Part shown: positions 8,086 to 16,554 of the stretch, one piece after another
Layout of the letters: each line of letters opens with the position of its first letter
How positions within the stretch are numbered: the stretch's first letter is position 1
Source: Bacteroidota bacterium
GTDB lineage: Bacteria; Bacteroidota; Bacteroidia; Bacteroidales; DTGW01
NCBI GenBank assembly: GCA_029572965.1
Contig: JAKPQD010000242.1
Coordinates: 1-40,271 of the forward strand
Length of the DNA stretch: 40,271 bases
Reading direction: 5' to 3'
The notes under the pieces: model-generated
Seen by the model: only the letters and a program-made list of their open reading frames with translations
Databases searched by the model: none
What the model was told of the DNA's origin: nothing
Position numbers and translations under genes: made by a program

Positions 8086-9042
8086 ATGATAGTTGTTACC
8101 GGAGCTGCTGGTTTTATTGCAAGCAATGTTGTAAAACTCCTCAATGAAAATAACTTTAATGACGTTGTCATTGTTGACGATTTTTCTAAAACAGAAAAAA
8201 AATACAATTACGAGGGCCTCAGGTTTACCCATCAGGTAAATAGAGATGAGTTTTTCGGCTGGGTAAAAGCAAACCACCGCTTTATACAAATTATCATCCA
8301 CCTTGGCGCCCGCACCGACACTACCGAATTTGACAAAAACATTTTTGACAAGCTCAACCTCAATTACAGCAAAGAAGTGTGGAACCTTTGCACCGAATAT
8401 GGTTTGCCCCTGATTTATGCTTCATCTGCTGCTACTTACGGTAATGGAGAATTAGGATATGATGACAACCATGCCATTATACCGCAACTTAAACCGCTTA
8501 ACCCTTATGGCGATTCGAAAAATGAATTCGACAAATGGGCTTTAAAACAAGAGAAACAACCATACTTTTGGGCAGGGCTCAAGTTTTTTAATGTATATGG
8601 GCCAGGCGAGAACCACAAAGGACGCATGGCTTCTGTTATTTATCATGCCTATAACCAAATATTGAAAACCGGCAGCATGAAGCTTTTCCGTTCGCACCGT
8701 CCTGACTACAAAGATGGCGAACAACTCCGTGACTTTATTTATGTAAAAGATGTGGCCGATGTTATTTTATTTTTGATGCAACATCGCAAAAATAGTGGCA
8801 TTTACAATCTCGGTACCGGAAAAGCCCGTACATTTATCGATTTGGTAAAGGCTACCTTTAAAGCTATGAACATCCCTGAAAAGATTGATTTTATTGACAC
8901 CCCTGCCGATATTCGCGACAAATACCAATACTACACTCAGGCCAACATGGACAAATTGCGGAGTATTGGATATGTCAAACCTTTCACTTCACTTGAAGAT
9001 GGTGTAGAAGAATATGTAAAGAAATATCTCATGGCAAAATAA
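8086..9042 (+). CDS. hldD: ADP-L-glycero-D-manno-heptose 6-epimerase
   Basis: A short-chain NAD(P)-dependent epimerase of 318 residues, close to the E. coli length. The dinucleotide-binding motif TGAAGFIASN is at the N-terminus. SSAATYG supplies the conserved serine, and the catalytic pair is Y141...K145 in PYGDSK (E. coli Tyr140/Lys144). Other family hallmarks are FFNVYGPGE and RDFIYVKDVADV. The enzyme converts ADP-D-glycero-D-manno-heptose to the L-glycero form used in the LPS inner core. It stands alone with its own promoter. No other heptose genes are adjacent. Confidence 0.95.
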   Translation: MIVVTGAAGFIASNVVKLLNENNFNDVVIVDDFSKTEKKYNYEGLRFTHQVNRDEFFGWVKANHRFIQIIIHLGARTDTTEFDKNIFDKLNLNYSKEVWNLCTEYGLPLIYASSAATYGNGELGYDDNHAIIPQLKPLNPYGDSKNEFDKWALKQEKQPYFWAGLKFFNVYGPGENHKGRMASVIYHAYNQILKTGSMKLFRSHRPDYKDGEQLRDFIYVKDVADVILFLMQHRKNSGIYNLGTGKARTFIDLVKATFKAMNIPEKIDFIDTPADIRDKYQYYTQANMDKLRSIGYVKPFTSLEDGVEEYVKKYLMAK

Positions 9043-9346
9043 AGCCGGCCATTGACTTGTTGCCTCTTAAAGTATTTGAATTTATTTTTCAATCTTTAGC
9101 TGTAAGCCATTTGCCCCTAAAAATTACAAACTCCCCCTGACGGAGTAAAATTTGACACGTCTTATTTTTCGCTATTTTCAGCAATGATATTTTCTTCTCT
9201 CGTTAGCCCATAAGCCAAACAGTCGATTTGGGTCTCTAAATTAGACTTAATAAAATCATTCTTTCAATTTAGAAATACTATAATATCGTTGATATGAAAC
9301 TGATCGCCCCGCCGGGGCTTAATTTTAACGATGTTTAATTTTACTA

Positions 9347-9401
9347 CAAACAGGACGTCGCTACGCGACTAAATAATAGCAGCGTAGCTGCAAACTGTTT
9401 G
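9347..9401. repeat. Nested palindromic element (possible dispersed intergenic repeat)
   Basis: The outer arms CAAACAG (9347-9353) and CTGTTTG (9395-9401) enclose two perfect small hairpins, GTCGC-TAC-GCGAC (9357-9369) and GCAGC-GTA-GCTGC (9379-9391). The hairpin loops are mutually complementary. Alternatively GCTACGC (9360-9366) pairs with GCGTAGC (9382-9388), with six bases between inner and outer stems on both sides, to make one long hairpin. Such switchable symmetry is typical of REP- or MITE-like elements. A second copy is not present in the window. Confidence 0.6.
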
Positions 9402-9661
9402 AAGGATGACCAAATACACCAAATGTCCTAAGTCTCCAATAAAGCATTATTTAACCCAAATACGACACCCCTTTTTTTACAACTTTAAGAACACTTGTAA
9501 ATATAAAATATGCAGACATTCTTCTTTTGTCAAACAGACATTACTTTAAAATTCTGCTTTCAAAATCCATCACCCTCTCATTAACAACCAACTACATAGA
9601 AAACACTTTCAAAATCCGCTCTATTATTGAACTACGCCTTTATATCCAAAAAGTTATCAAC

Positions 9662-9698
9662 AAAGTGGTAAAAAGTGGGGATAAGTGGTAAATAATGG
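9662..9698 (+). promoter_or_regulatory. MraZ-type operator: four direct repeats at exact 10-bp period
   Basis: AAAGTGG (9662-9668), AAAGTGG (9672-9678), TAAGTGG (9682-9688) and the degenerate ATAATGG (9692-9698) recur every 10 bases, one helical turn, ending 42 bases before the mraZ start. Known MraZ sites are closely spaced short direct repeats with a GTGG/TGGG core just upstream of mraZ, matching in position and form. This suggests autoregulation of the dcw cluster. No exact TAnnTTTG box follows; TATATTTT at 9709-9716 is the nearest candidate. Confidence 0.75.
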
Positions 9699-9740
9699 AA
9701 AATTTTTATATATTTTTACAACCAAAATAAAAGTATCCCA

Positions 9741-10208
9741 ATGGCATCATTTATAGGAAATTACACCTGTAAAACAGACGAAAAAGGACGAGTCACCCTG
9801 CCAACGGCTTTTAAAAAAGCCCTTCCGGCAGAGGCGCATGATACTTTTATTGTAAAAAAAGATATTTACCAAAAATGTCTTGTGCTTTATCCTCAAAATG
9901 AGTGGGAAAAGCAGGTAGAACAAATCCGTGCCAGCCTTAACCCTTACAACAAGGAACACATGATTTTCTTACGCGGGTTTTATAAAGACACTGCCGAGGT
10001 TGAGCTCGACGCTACCAACCGGCTGCTAATACCGAGGCGATTGCTCGATGAAGCCGGGATAGGCAAAGAAGCCGTTTTAGCAGGCATCGACAACAAAATT
10101 GAAATTTGGAGCAAAGAAAGCTACGACACCATAGATGCAGGCGAAGACTTTGCCATACTGGCCGGGAAAATTCTTGGCGGGACAAATCAAAAAACCGAAA
10201 AGCCATGA
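9741..10208 (+). CDS. mraZ: Transcriptional regulator MraZ
   Basis: 155 residues with two SpoVT/AbrB-like swapped-hairpin DNA-binding halves. The first is near residues 5-50 (GNYTCKTDEKGRVTLPTAFK) and the second near 75-120 (VELDATNRLLIPRRLLDEAGI). MraZ forms a ring oligomer, binds short direct repeats upstream of its own gene and represses the dcw operon. Four such repeats lie just upstream. The stop codon overlaps the rsmH start as ATGA, indicating translational coupling. First gene of the division/cell-wall cluster. Confidence 0.95.
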   Translation: MASFIGNYTCKTDEKGRVTLPTAFKKALPAEAHDTFIVKKDIYQKCLVLYPQNEWEKQVEQIRASLNPYNKEHMIFLRGFYKDTAEVELDATNRLLIPRRLLDEAGIGKEAVLAGIDNKIEIWSKESYDTIDAGEDFAILAGKILGGTNQKTEKP

Positions 10209-11101
10209 CCTACCATATACCAGTAATGTTGCATGAGAGCATTGAAGGGCTTCGGATAAAACCCTCAGGCTGTTATGTCGATGCCACTTTTGGAGGCGGA
10301 GGCCACTCAAAAGCCATTCTTGCCCAACTTAAAGGGGGGCGTCTTTTTGGTTTTGACCGGGACGAAGATGCCATGCAAAATATCCCTTCTGACCCTCAAT
10401 TTACCTTCGTGAAACAAAACTTCAGGTACATGAAAAATTTTCTGAATTACCACGGAGTGGAAAAAATTGACGGCATACTAGCCGACCTTGGCGTTTCGTC
10501 TCACCAGTTTGACGAGCCTCAGCGAGGTTTTATGTTTAGGGCTGATGCCCCTTTAGACATGCGTATGGACAAGAACTCCAATCTTTCGGCCAAAACACTG
10601 CTCAACGAATGGACAGAAGAAAAGCTGGCAGACCTCTTTTATCTTTACGGCGAAATTCAAAATGCGCGCAAACTGGCACATTGCATCACAACAGCACGTA
10701 GCAGGCAAGCAATAAGCACTACAGGCGAGCTGGTTGAATGTATCCGCAGTTGCATCCCGCAAAAAATTGAAAACAAATATATGGCCCAGGTTTTTCAGGC
10801 TATCCGTATTGAAGTAAATGGCGAACTCGACAACCTAAAACAATTGCTCGAACAGTCTGCTGAAATGCTTGTCCCTTCTGGCCGTTTGGTAGTTATCACT
10901 TATCATTCTTTGGAAGACCGCATGGTGAAAAATTTTATTAAATGTGGCAACGTAGAAGGTAATGAAAACAAAGATTTTTACGGGAACCGCAATGCTCCGT
11001 TCAAAGCCATCAACAAATCGGTAATAACCCCTTCGGATGAAGAGCTGAAAACAAACAACAGGTCGCGCAGCGCCAAGCTGCGCATAGCCGAAAAGCTTTA
11101 A
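10205..11101 (+). CDS. rsmH: 16S rRNA (cytosine1402-N4)-methyltransferase RsmH (MraW)
   Basis: 298 residues. The SAM-binding motif DATFGGGGHS is near residues 23-32. Other hallmarks are DLGVSSHQFD, FMFRADAPLDMRMD and the C-terminal VVITYHSLEDRMVK. The enzyme N4-methylates C1402 of 16S rRNA at the decoding centre. The start ATG at 10205 overlaps the mraZ stop by four bases. The frame extends further upstream, but that part is inside mraZ. A gap of 10 bases separates it from the FtsL-like gene. Confidence 0.97.
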   Translation: MTYHIPVMLHESIEGLRIKPSGCYVDATFGGGGHSKAILAQLKGGRLFGFDRDEDAMQNIPSDPQFTFVKQNFRYMKNFLNYHGVEKIDGILADLGVSSHQFDEPQRGFMFRADAPLDMRMDKNSNLSAKTLLNEWTEEKLADLFYLYGEIQNARKLAHCITTARSRQAISTTGELVECIRSCIPQKIENKYMAQVFQAIRIEVNGELDNLKQLLEQSAEMLVPSGRLVVITYHSLEDRMVKNFIKCGNVEGNENKDFYGNRNAPFKAINKSVITPSDEELKTNNRSRSAKLRIAEKL

Positions 11102-11111
11102 AATCAATAAC

Positions 11112-11495
11112 ATGAGTGAAGAAAAGGAAAAGAAAAATATAGAATTTGTAAGCGAAAAAGAAGAAGTAAAAGAGATACAAAAGTATTCCGTTAAACATTG
11201 GATTACCGGGCGAGTATTTGCTTCGGCCGAAATACGCAGCCAATTACCTTTCATTGTTTTTCTGGCTTTTTTGGGGTTTGTTTATATAGCAAACAGGTAT
11301 CATGCAGAAAGGTTGATGCGCAATACCCTCAAACTAAAACAAGAGCTGGACGAATTGCGTGCTGAATCTATCACAACAGCATCAGAACTTATGTTCCTGA
11401 GCCGTCAATCGCAAGTACAAAAATTTGTCAATCAGGAAAACCTGGGGCTAAAAGAAGCCGTAGCCCCACCAAAACGTATTAAATGGAGAGACTAA
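11112..11495 (+). CDS. ftsL: FtsL-like division protein
   Basis: A bitopic membrane protein of 127 residues: a charged cytoplasmic tail of about 45 residues, one transmembrane helix (about 46-63), then a periplasmic heptad-rich coiled coil (NTLKLKQELDELRAES) and a short basic end. The position between rsmH and ftsI is that of FtsL, and the topology matches the Bacteroidota FtsL family. Direct sequence similarity to proteobacterial FtsL is low. It is expected to bring FtsI and FtsW to the septum with FtsQ and DivIC. Confidence 0.82.
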   Translation: MSEEKEKKNIEFVSEKEEVKEIQKYSVKHWITGRVFASAEIRSQLPFIVFLAFLGFVYIANRYHAERLMRNTLKLKQELDELRAESITTASELMFLSRQSQVQKFVNQENLGLKEAVAPPKRIKWRD

Positions 11496-11502
11496 AATAA
11501 AA

Positions 11503-13617
11503 ATGTCAATAAAAAAAGACATAGTATGGCGTATAGCTCTGGTTTATGTAGTAATGCTGCTGGTTGGCATTGCTATTGTCATGCGTATTGTCTATTTACA
11601 GTTTTTTGAAGTAGGGCCTTTAACCAAGAAAGCACAAAAACTATCGGTCAGGGATATAGAAATCATCCCGGAGCGTGGTAATATACTGGCTTGTGATGGC
11701 AGGTTGCTGGCAACTTCAGTCCCTTATTACGAGATAAGGGTTGACATCAGTCGCGAAACAGTACCTTCAGGGCTTTTTATTGAAAAAATAGACTCACTGG
11801 CAACTCGTCTGGCACAAATTTTTAAAGATAAATCATGGGGGATGTACAAACGTGAACTTATTCATGCCCGAAATGAAAATAATCGTTATTATCTTCTCAA
11901 ACGCAAAGCTGATTTCGAACAGCTGCACCAGTTAAGAAACTGTCCTATATTTCGCCTTGGAAAAAACAAAGGGGGCCTGATAGTAATACCTAACGGGGTA
12001 CGTTTTATGCCTCATGGAGACCTTGCAGCACGTACTGTTGGATATATAAGCAAAAGTGAAGAAGGTACAGTTGTTGGGATTGAAGGCTCATACGATGAAG
12101 AATTGCGCGGGGTAAAAGGCATAAAACTGATGCAACGCGTTCCGGGCGGAATTTGGATGCCAATTAATAGTGAAAACGAGATTGAACCTAAGAATGGCGT
12201 TGATGTTGTTACCACCATCGACCTCAACATCCAGGATGTAGCCCAGGAAGCATTACGCACCCAACTGCAAAAACACAATGCCCATCATGGCACGGCTGTA
12301 TTAATGGAAGTAAAAACCGGTGAAGTTAAAGCTATTGCCAACCTAGAAAAAACAGAAAATGGCCAATATCGCGAAATGTTTAACTATGCCATAGCTGAGA
12401 GTACCGAACCTGGTTCAACTTTCAAGCTGGCTACCATAATGGCCGCTCTCGAAGATGGATATATAACACCAGATGATACCATTGACACACAAAACGGCAC
12501 CTGGAAAATTTATGACAAAGAAATAAAAGACTCGCATGAAGGAGGATACGGGAAAATATCAATAAACCAGGTTTTTGAACTTTCATCAAATATTGGGGTT
12601 GCCAAAATTGTTATGGACAATTACAAAGGCCGGGAAGAACAATTTATCAAACGCATCTATTCATTTGGGCTCAACGACAAATTGGGCCTGCAAATAAAAG
12701 GGGAAGGGAGCCCAATGATTAAATACCCTCATACACAAGGCTGGTCAGGCATATCTATGGCTATGATTAGCCATGGATATGAACTTAGGCTGACCCCGTT
12801 GCAGGTACTTGCGTTCTACAATGCAGTGGCAAACAATGGACGACTTGTACGCCCGCAATTTGTCAAAGAATTGCGGGTAAACGGAAGGACAATAAAACGT
12901 TTTGAAAACCACACCATTAAATCGTCTATTTGTTCTATGTCAACCATCCGCAAAGTAAGAAAAATGATGGAAGGAGTTGTTTTACGCGGAACAGCCACAA
13001 ACCTGAAAGACTCAGTTTTACATATTGCCGGGAAAACAGGTACTGCACAAATAGCCCGAAAAAACCAAGGATATAGACAAAACTCTCAGATTGCTTATCA
13101 AGCTTCATTTGTAGGATATTTTCCGGCAGAAGCCCCTAAATATTCATGCATTGTTGTTGTAAATGCCCCTTCAAATTCTGTTTATTATGGCAATTTAGTG
13201 GCAGGGCCTGTTTTTAAAGAGATAGCACAAAAGGTTTATGCCACCTCATTTGAGCTACACGACGAGATAATTGGAGGACGAAACAACCTAAAGACTGAAC
13301 TCCCTTATGCCTATGACGGTAACAGAGAACAAATTGAAGAAGTATTGGACGAACTGGGCATAGACTATGACGAAAATGATGAGAGCCAATGGATTTCATT
13401 GTATAAAGAAGATGATGAGTTTAAACTAAAGAAAAGAACCGTTATCCCCAACCTTGTACCTAATGTAACCGGCATGCCAGCTAAAGATGCTGTATATTTA
13501 GTCGAAAAAGCCGGATTACACCCAATTGTCAAAGGCTATGGCAAAGTTTTTAGCCAGTCAATCGGGCCCGGTAGCAAGGCTTCATCAGGTTCGTCAATAA
13601 TTCTGCAACTACGATAA
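11503..13617 (+). CDS. ftsI: Septal peptidoglycan transpeptidase FtsI (PBP3-type) with PASTA domain
   Basis: 704 residues. An N-terminal membrane anchor (about 9-31) is followed by the PBP dimerisation region (PERGNILACDGRLLATS) and the transpeptidase domain. The active-site motifs are intact: STFK with nucleophile S305, S361-S-N363 and K511-T-G513. After the catalytic domain come an acidic insertion (about 590-650) and a single C-terminal PASTA domain (about 645-704), usual for Bacteroidota FtsI but absent in E. coli. The enzyme cross-links septal peptidoglycan together with FtsW. Seven bases follow ftsL and 11 precede murE. Confidence 0.96.
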   Translation: MSIKKDIVWRIALVYVVMLLVGIAIVMRIVYLQFFEVGPLTKKAQKLSVRDIEIIPERGNILACDGRLLATSVPYYEIRVDISRETVPSGLFIEKIDSLATRLAQIFKDKSWGMYKRELIHARNENNRYYLLKRKADFEQLHQLRNCPIFRLGKNKGGLIVIPNGVRFMPHGDLAARTVGYISKSEEGTVVGIEGSYDEELRGVKGIKLMQRVPGGIWMPINSENEIEPKNGVDVVTTIDLNIQDVAQEALRTQLQKHNAHHGTAVLMEVKTGEVKAIANLEKTENGQYREMFNYAIAESTEPGSTFKLATIMAALEDGYITPDDTIDTQNGTWKIYDKEIKDSHEGGYGKISINQVFELSSNIGVAKIVMDNYKGREEQFIKRIYSFGLNDKLGLQIKGEGSPMIKYPHTQGWSGISMAMISHGYELRLTPLQVLAFYNAVANNGRLVRPQFVKELRVNGRTIKRFENHTIKSSICSMSTIRKVRKMMEGVVLRGTATNLKDSVLHIAGKTGTAQIARKNQGYRQNSQIAYQASFVGYFPAEAPKYSCIVVVNAPSNSVYYGNLVAGPVFKEIAQKVYATSFELHDEIIGGRNNLKTELPYAYDGNREQIEEVLDELGIDYDENDESQWISLYKEDDEFKLKKRTVIPNLVPNVTGMPAKDAVYLVEKAGLHPIVKGYGKVFSQSIGPGSKASSGSSIILQLR

Positions 13618-13628
13618 AAACATAAACC

Positions 13629-15092
13629 GTGAAAACATTAAAAGACATACTAAAATCGGTAGAAGCCAAGAGCATCAAAGGTTCGATAGACATAGCCATA
13701 GAAGGCATACAGTTTGACTCTCGAAAAGTAGTCAAAAATACTGTCTTTGTAGCGGTCCCAGGCACTCAAAATGATGGGCACCAGTATATTGAAAAGGCTA
13801 TTGAATTGGGAGCAACAGCTATCATCTGCCAAACTTTGCCCAAATCGTTAAATACAAACATCACATATATTGAAGTAGCAGATTCTGCATGGGTTTTAGG
13901 CATAGCCATAGCCAATTTTTACGACAATCCTTCTTCTAAGCTTAAGCTTGTAGGGGTAACAGGCACTAACGGCAAAACCACAACAGCCACTATGCTTTAC
14001 TGGCTTTATAAGGCAATGGGATATAAAGTTGGCTTAATTTCTACTGTCATCTATTATGTAAATGATGAAGCTTTTGAATCGACCCATACAACGCCAGACC
14101 CGTTAATGTTACACAGCCTTATGGCAAAAATGGCAGATGCGGGCTGTCAGTATTGTTTTATGGAAGTAAGCTCGCACTCGATAGCTCAAAAACGCATTGC
14201 AGGGCTTCACTTTGATGGTGCTATTTTCACCAATCTTACCCACGATCACCTCGACTATCACTTAACTTTTGACAATTATCTTAAAGCTAAAAAAGAACTT
14301 TTCGACTCTCTGCCCAAAGAAGCCTTTGCCATTGTCAATATTGACGATAAAAATGGACGTGTGATGGTACAAAACACCAAAGCAGAGGTAAAAACTTATG
14401 CTTTGCAGTCGGTTGCCGACTTTCAGGCCAAAATTATCGAAAGCCATTTTGATGGTATGCAACTGATATTTGACGGTAAAGACTTTTGGACACCATTAAC
14501 AGGCAAGTTCAATGCATACAATTTACTAGCTATATACAGTACTGCCGTTATGCTTGGCAGTAATAAAGAAGAGGTTATGACCAAACTTAGCACTTTTGGC
14601 CATGTAAGAGGACGTTTCGAAACAATACGCGCCAAAAACGGTATGACAGCTATTATTGACTACGCTCACACTCCAGATGCTTTGGAAAATGTATTAAATG
14701 CAATAAGACAAATTCGTCAAAGTCATCAGAAAATAATTACTGTAGTTGGGGCAGGCGGAAACCGCGATAAAACAAAGCGGCCTGTTATGGCAAAAGTTTG
14801 CGTTACTTTATCTGACAAGGTTATAATAACTTCAGACAACCCACGCTTTGAAGAGCCTGAAGATATTATTGCAGATATGATGCAAGGCATTGATGCAAAA
14901 GACAAATTAAAAACTTTAAAAATAACAGACCGCCGCGAAGCAATAAAAACAGCGGTAATGTTAGCTACACCTGATGATATAATCCTGATTGCAGGCAAAG
15001 GGCACGAAACTTATCAGGAAATTAAAGGGGTGAAGCATCATTTTGACGACAAAGAAGAAATTGCACAATTACTAATGACAAATGACAAATGA
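13629..15092 (+). CDS. murE: UDP-MurNAc-L-Ala-D-Glu:meso-diaminopimelate ligase
   Basis: A Mur ligase of 487 residues. The ATP loop GTNGKTT is at residues 112-118, the carbamylated-lysine and THDHLDYH regions are present, and the amino-acid selectivity motif DNPR (403-406) indicates meso-DAP rather than lysine. The start is a GTG; no ATG lies nearby in frame. The last residues (MTNDK) are encoded by a heptanucleotide repeat (15074-15094), so the natural C-terminus may have been altered. The stop overlaps the ATG of the following small frame as ATGA. Confidence 0.96.
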   Translation: MKTLKDILKSVEAKSIKGSIDIAIEGIQFDSRKVVKNTVFVAVPGTQNDGHQYIEKAIELGATAIICQTLPKSLNTNITYIEVADSAWVLGIAIANFYDNPSSKLKLVGVTGTNGKTTTATMLYWLYKAMGYKVGLISTVIYYVNDEAFESTHTTPDPLMLHSLMAKMADAGCQYCFMEVSSHSIAQKRIAGLHFDGAIFTNLTHDHLDYHLTFDNYLKAKKELFDSLPKEAFAIVNIDDKNGRVMVQNTKAEVKTYALQSVADFQAKIIESHFDGMQLIFDGKDFWTPLTGKFNAYNLLAIYSTAVMLGSNKEEVMTKLSTFGHVRGRFETIRAKNGMTAIIDYAHTPDALENVLNAIRQIRQSHQKIITVVGAGGNRDKTKRPVMAKVCVTLSDKVIITSDNPRFEEPEDIIADMMQGIDAKDKLKTLKITDRREAIKTAVMLATPDDIILIAGKGHETYQEIKGVKHHFDDKEEIAQLLMTNDK

Positions 15093-15094
15093 TT
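15074..15094. repeat. Heptanucleotide repeat at the murE 3' end (AATGACA x2 + AATGATT)
   Basis: Copies at 15074-15080, 15081-15087 and a variant at 15088-15094. They encode the last murE residues and supply both the murE stop and the start of the next small frame. Same 7-bp period as 6771-6795 and 15289-15304. Confidence 0.7.
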
Positions 15095-15301
15095 GAAAAC
15101 AAAGAAAATATTATAGTTAGTAATCCTTTTCAACTGGCATTGAGCTTTATTGAGTTTTGCCAAAAGTTCGAAAACACAGCAAAATTAGCAATTGTAAAGC
15201 AGCTATTAAAAGTAGCGGCATTGATAAGAGTGAAAATTCATGAGAAACTGCTCGCTCAAAATAAAAACAATAAAAATTATTCATTAGCAATTAGTAATTA
15301 G
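15089..15301 (+). CDS. Small protein resembling a truncated four-helix-bundle (S23/IVS-type) protein
   Basis: A 70-residue frame between murE and mraY. The pattern of an aromatic/aliphatic helix ([15 protein letters not shown]) followed by [17 protein letters not shown] resembles the first helices of Bacteroidota four-helix-bundle proteins, whose second helix usually reads like SxQLLRSGTSIGANIxEA. The later helices are missing, so it looks like a truncated and diverged remnant. It starts in an ATGA overlap with murE and stops seven bases before mraY, so it is probably still translated. Heptanucleotide repeats flank it on both sides. It is not a normal member of dcw clusters. Function, if any, is unknown. 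Confidence 0.45.
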   Translation: MIENKENIIVSNPFQLALSFIEFCQKFENTAKLAIVKQLLKVAALIRVKIHEKLLAQNKNNKNYSLAISN

Positions 15302-15304
15302 TAA
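15283..15304. repeat. Heptanucleotide repeat before mraY (AATTAGT x2)
   Basis: A degenerate ATTAGC unit is followed by AATTAGT (15289-15295), AATTAGT (15296-15302) and AA. It overlaps the end of the small frame and ends five bases before the mraY start. With 15074-15094 it brackets the four-helix-bundle remnant. Confidence 0.65.
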
Positions 15305-15308
15305 ACAT

Positions 15309-16544
15309 ATGTTATACCATCTTTTCACATATATCGATAAAGTAAACCACATTCCGGGTACCGGGTTATTCAACTTTATTTCGTTCAGGGCTTCTATGGC
15401 CGCACTGCTTTCTTTAGCCATTGCATTACTGATTGGGAAAAAAATCATTTACTTTTTACAACGAAAACAAATAGGCGAAGAGATACGCGACCTTGGCCTT
15501 GAAGGTCAAATGCAGAAAAAAGGCACTCCAACCATGGGAGGTATTATCATTATTGCTGCAATAGTTATCCCTGTTTTGCTTTTAGCTGATTTAACCAATA
15601 TATATACCATTCTGTTGCTATTTACTACACTATGGTTGGGTATGATAGGGTTTATTGATGATTACATCAAAGTTTACAAGAAAAACAAAGAAGGGCTTCA
15701 TGGAAAATTTAAAATAGCAGGGCAAATAATATTAGGACTTGTTGTGGGCCTTACATTATGGCTCCATCAGGATGTTGTAATCCGAGATAAAAAAGCCAGT
15801 CATAAACAGAAAATGGAGAATGTACAAACAACAGACCAAACAATAGCAAAGAAAGTTGACATTAAGTCAACCGCCACTACTATTCCGTTTGTAAAAAACC
15901 ACGAATTCAACTATAACAAATTACTGTGGTTTATGGGCGAAAATGCCAGGAAATTCCAGTGGATAATATACATTCTTGTCATTATTGTGATTATTACCGC
16001 TGTTTCAAACGGTGCCAATATAACAGATGGCCTAGATGGTTTAGCTACAGGCACTTCGGCAATCATAGGCTCTGTTCTTGGTATTTTGGCCTACGTTTCA
16101 GGTAACATCATTTATGCAGACTACCTCAACATCATGTACATCCCACATATTGGAGAGTTGATGATATTTGCCGCAGCTTTTATGGGAGCCACAATTGGTT
16201 TTTTGTATTACAATTCGTACCCCGCACAGGTATTTATGGGCGATACTGGCAGTTTGACTTTAGGAGGTTTTATTGCTGTATTTGCTATTGTAATACGCAA
16301 AGAGCTTCTCATTCCAATACTTTGCGGCATTTTCCTTGCAGAAAATTTATCAGTAATGGTACAGGTAAGCTACTTTAAATATACCAAACGTAAATATGGC
16401 GAAGGAAAAAGAATATTACTGATGGCCCCGCTCCACCACCATTTTCAAAAAAAGAATTATCATGAAGCCAAGATTGTCACACGCTTCTGGATTATAGGAA
16501 TTCTGTTGGCTATTATAACATTGGCTACAATAAAAATCAGGTAA
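15309..16544 (+). CDS. mraY: Phospho-N-acetylmuramoyl-pentapeptide transferase
   Basis: A polytopic membrane enzyme of 411 residues with about ten helices. Hallmarks are [19 protein letters not shown] (the Asp pair that binds Mg/UDP), [23 protein letters not shown] and MAPLHHHF. A hydrophilic insertion of about 55 residues (about 160-215), typical of Bacteroidota, makes it longer than the 360-residue E. coli enzyme. It transfers phospho-MurNAc-pentapeptide to undecaprenyl phosphate to make lipid I at the inner membrane. It lies seven bases after the small remnant frame and 10 before murD. Confidence 0.97.
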   Translation: MLYHLFTYIDKVNHIPGTGLFNFISFRASMAALLSLAIALLIGKKIIYFLQRKQIGEEIRDLGLEGQMQKKGTPTMGGIIIIAAIVIPVLLLADLTNIYTILLLFTTLWLGMIGFIDDYIKVYKKNKEGLHGKFKIAGQIILGLVVGLTLWLHQDVVIRDKKASHKQKMENVQTTDQTIAKKVDIKSTATTIPFVKNHEFNYNKLLWFMGENARKFQWIIYILVIIVIITAVSNGANITDGLDGLATGTSAIIGSVLGILAYVSGNIIYADYLNIMYIPHIGELMIFAAAFMGATIGFLYYNSYPAQVFMGDTGSLTLGGFIAVFAIVIRKELLIPILCGIFLAENLSVMVQVSYFKYTKRKYGEGKRILLMAPLHHHFQKKNYHEAKIVTRFWIIGILLAIITLATIKIR

Positions 16545-16554
16545 ATAATACAAC

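Larger units (their letters stand above)
9043..9740. other. Gene-free stretch upstream of the dcw cluster
   Basis: 698 bases without a credible coding region. It contains a GCCCC/GGGGC mini-hairpin at 9306-9318, the palindromic element at 9347-9401 and a 12-base direct repeat CTTTCAAAATCC about 50 bases apart (near 9560 and 9608). At its right end are the MraZ-type operator repeats at 9662-9698. A near-DnaA-box word TTATCAACA lies at 9653-9661. The remainder is AT-rich with no recognisable feature. Confidence 0.7.

Noticed and set aside
9653-9661. TTATCAACA, one mismatch from a DnaA box, near mraZ
   Set aside because: A single degenerate box without a cluster, AT-rich unwinding element or dnaA/dnaN neighbours does not support an origin.
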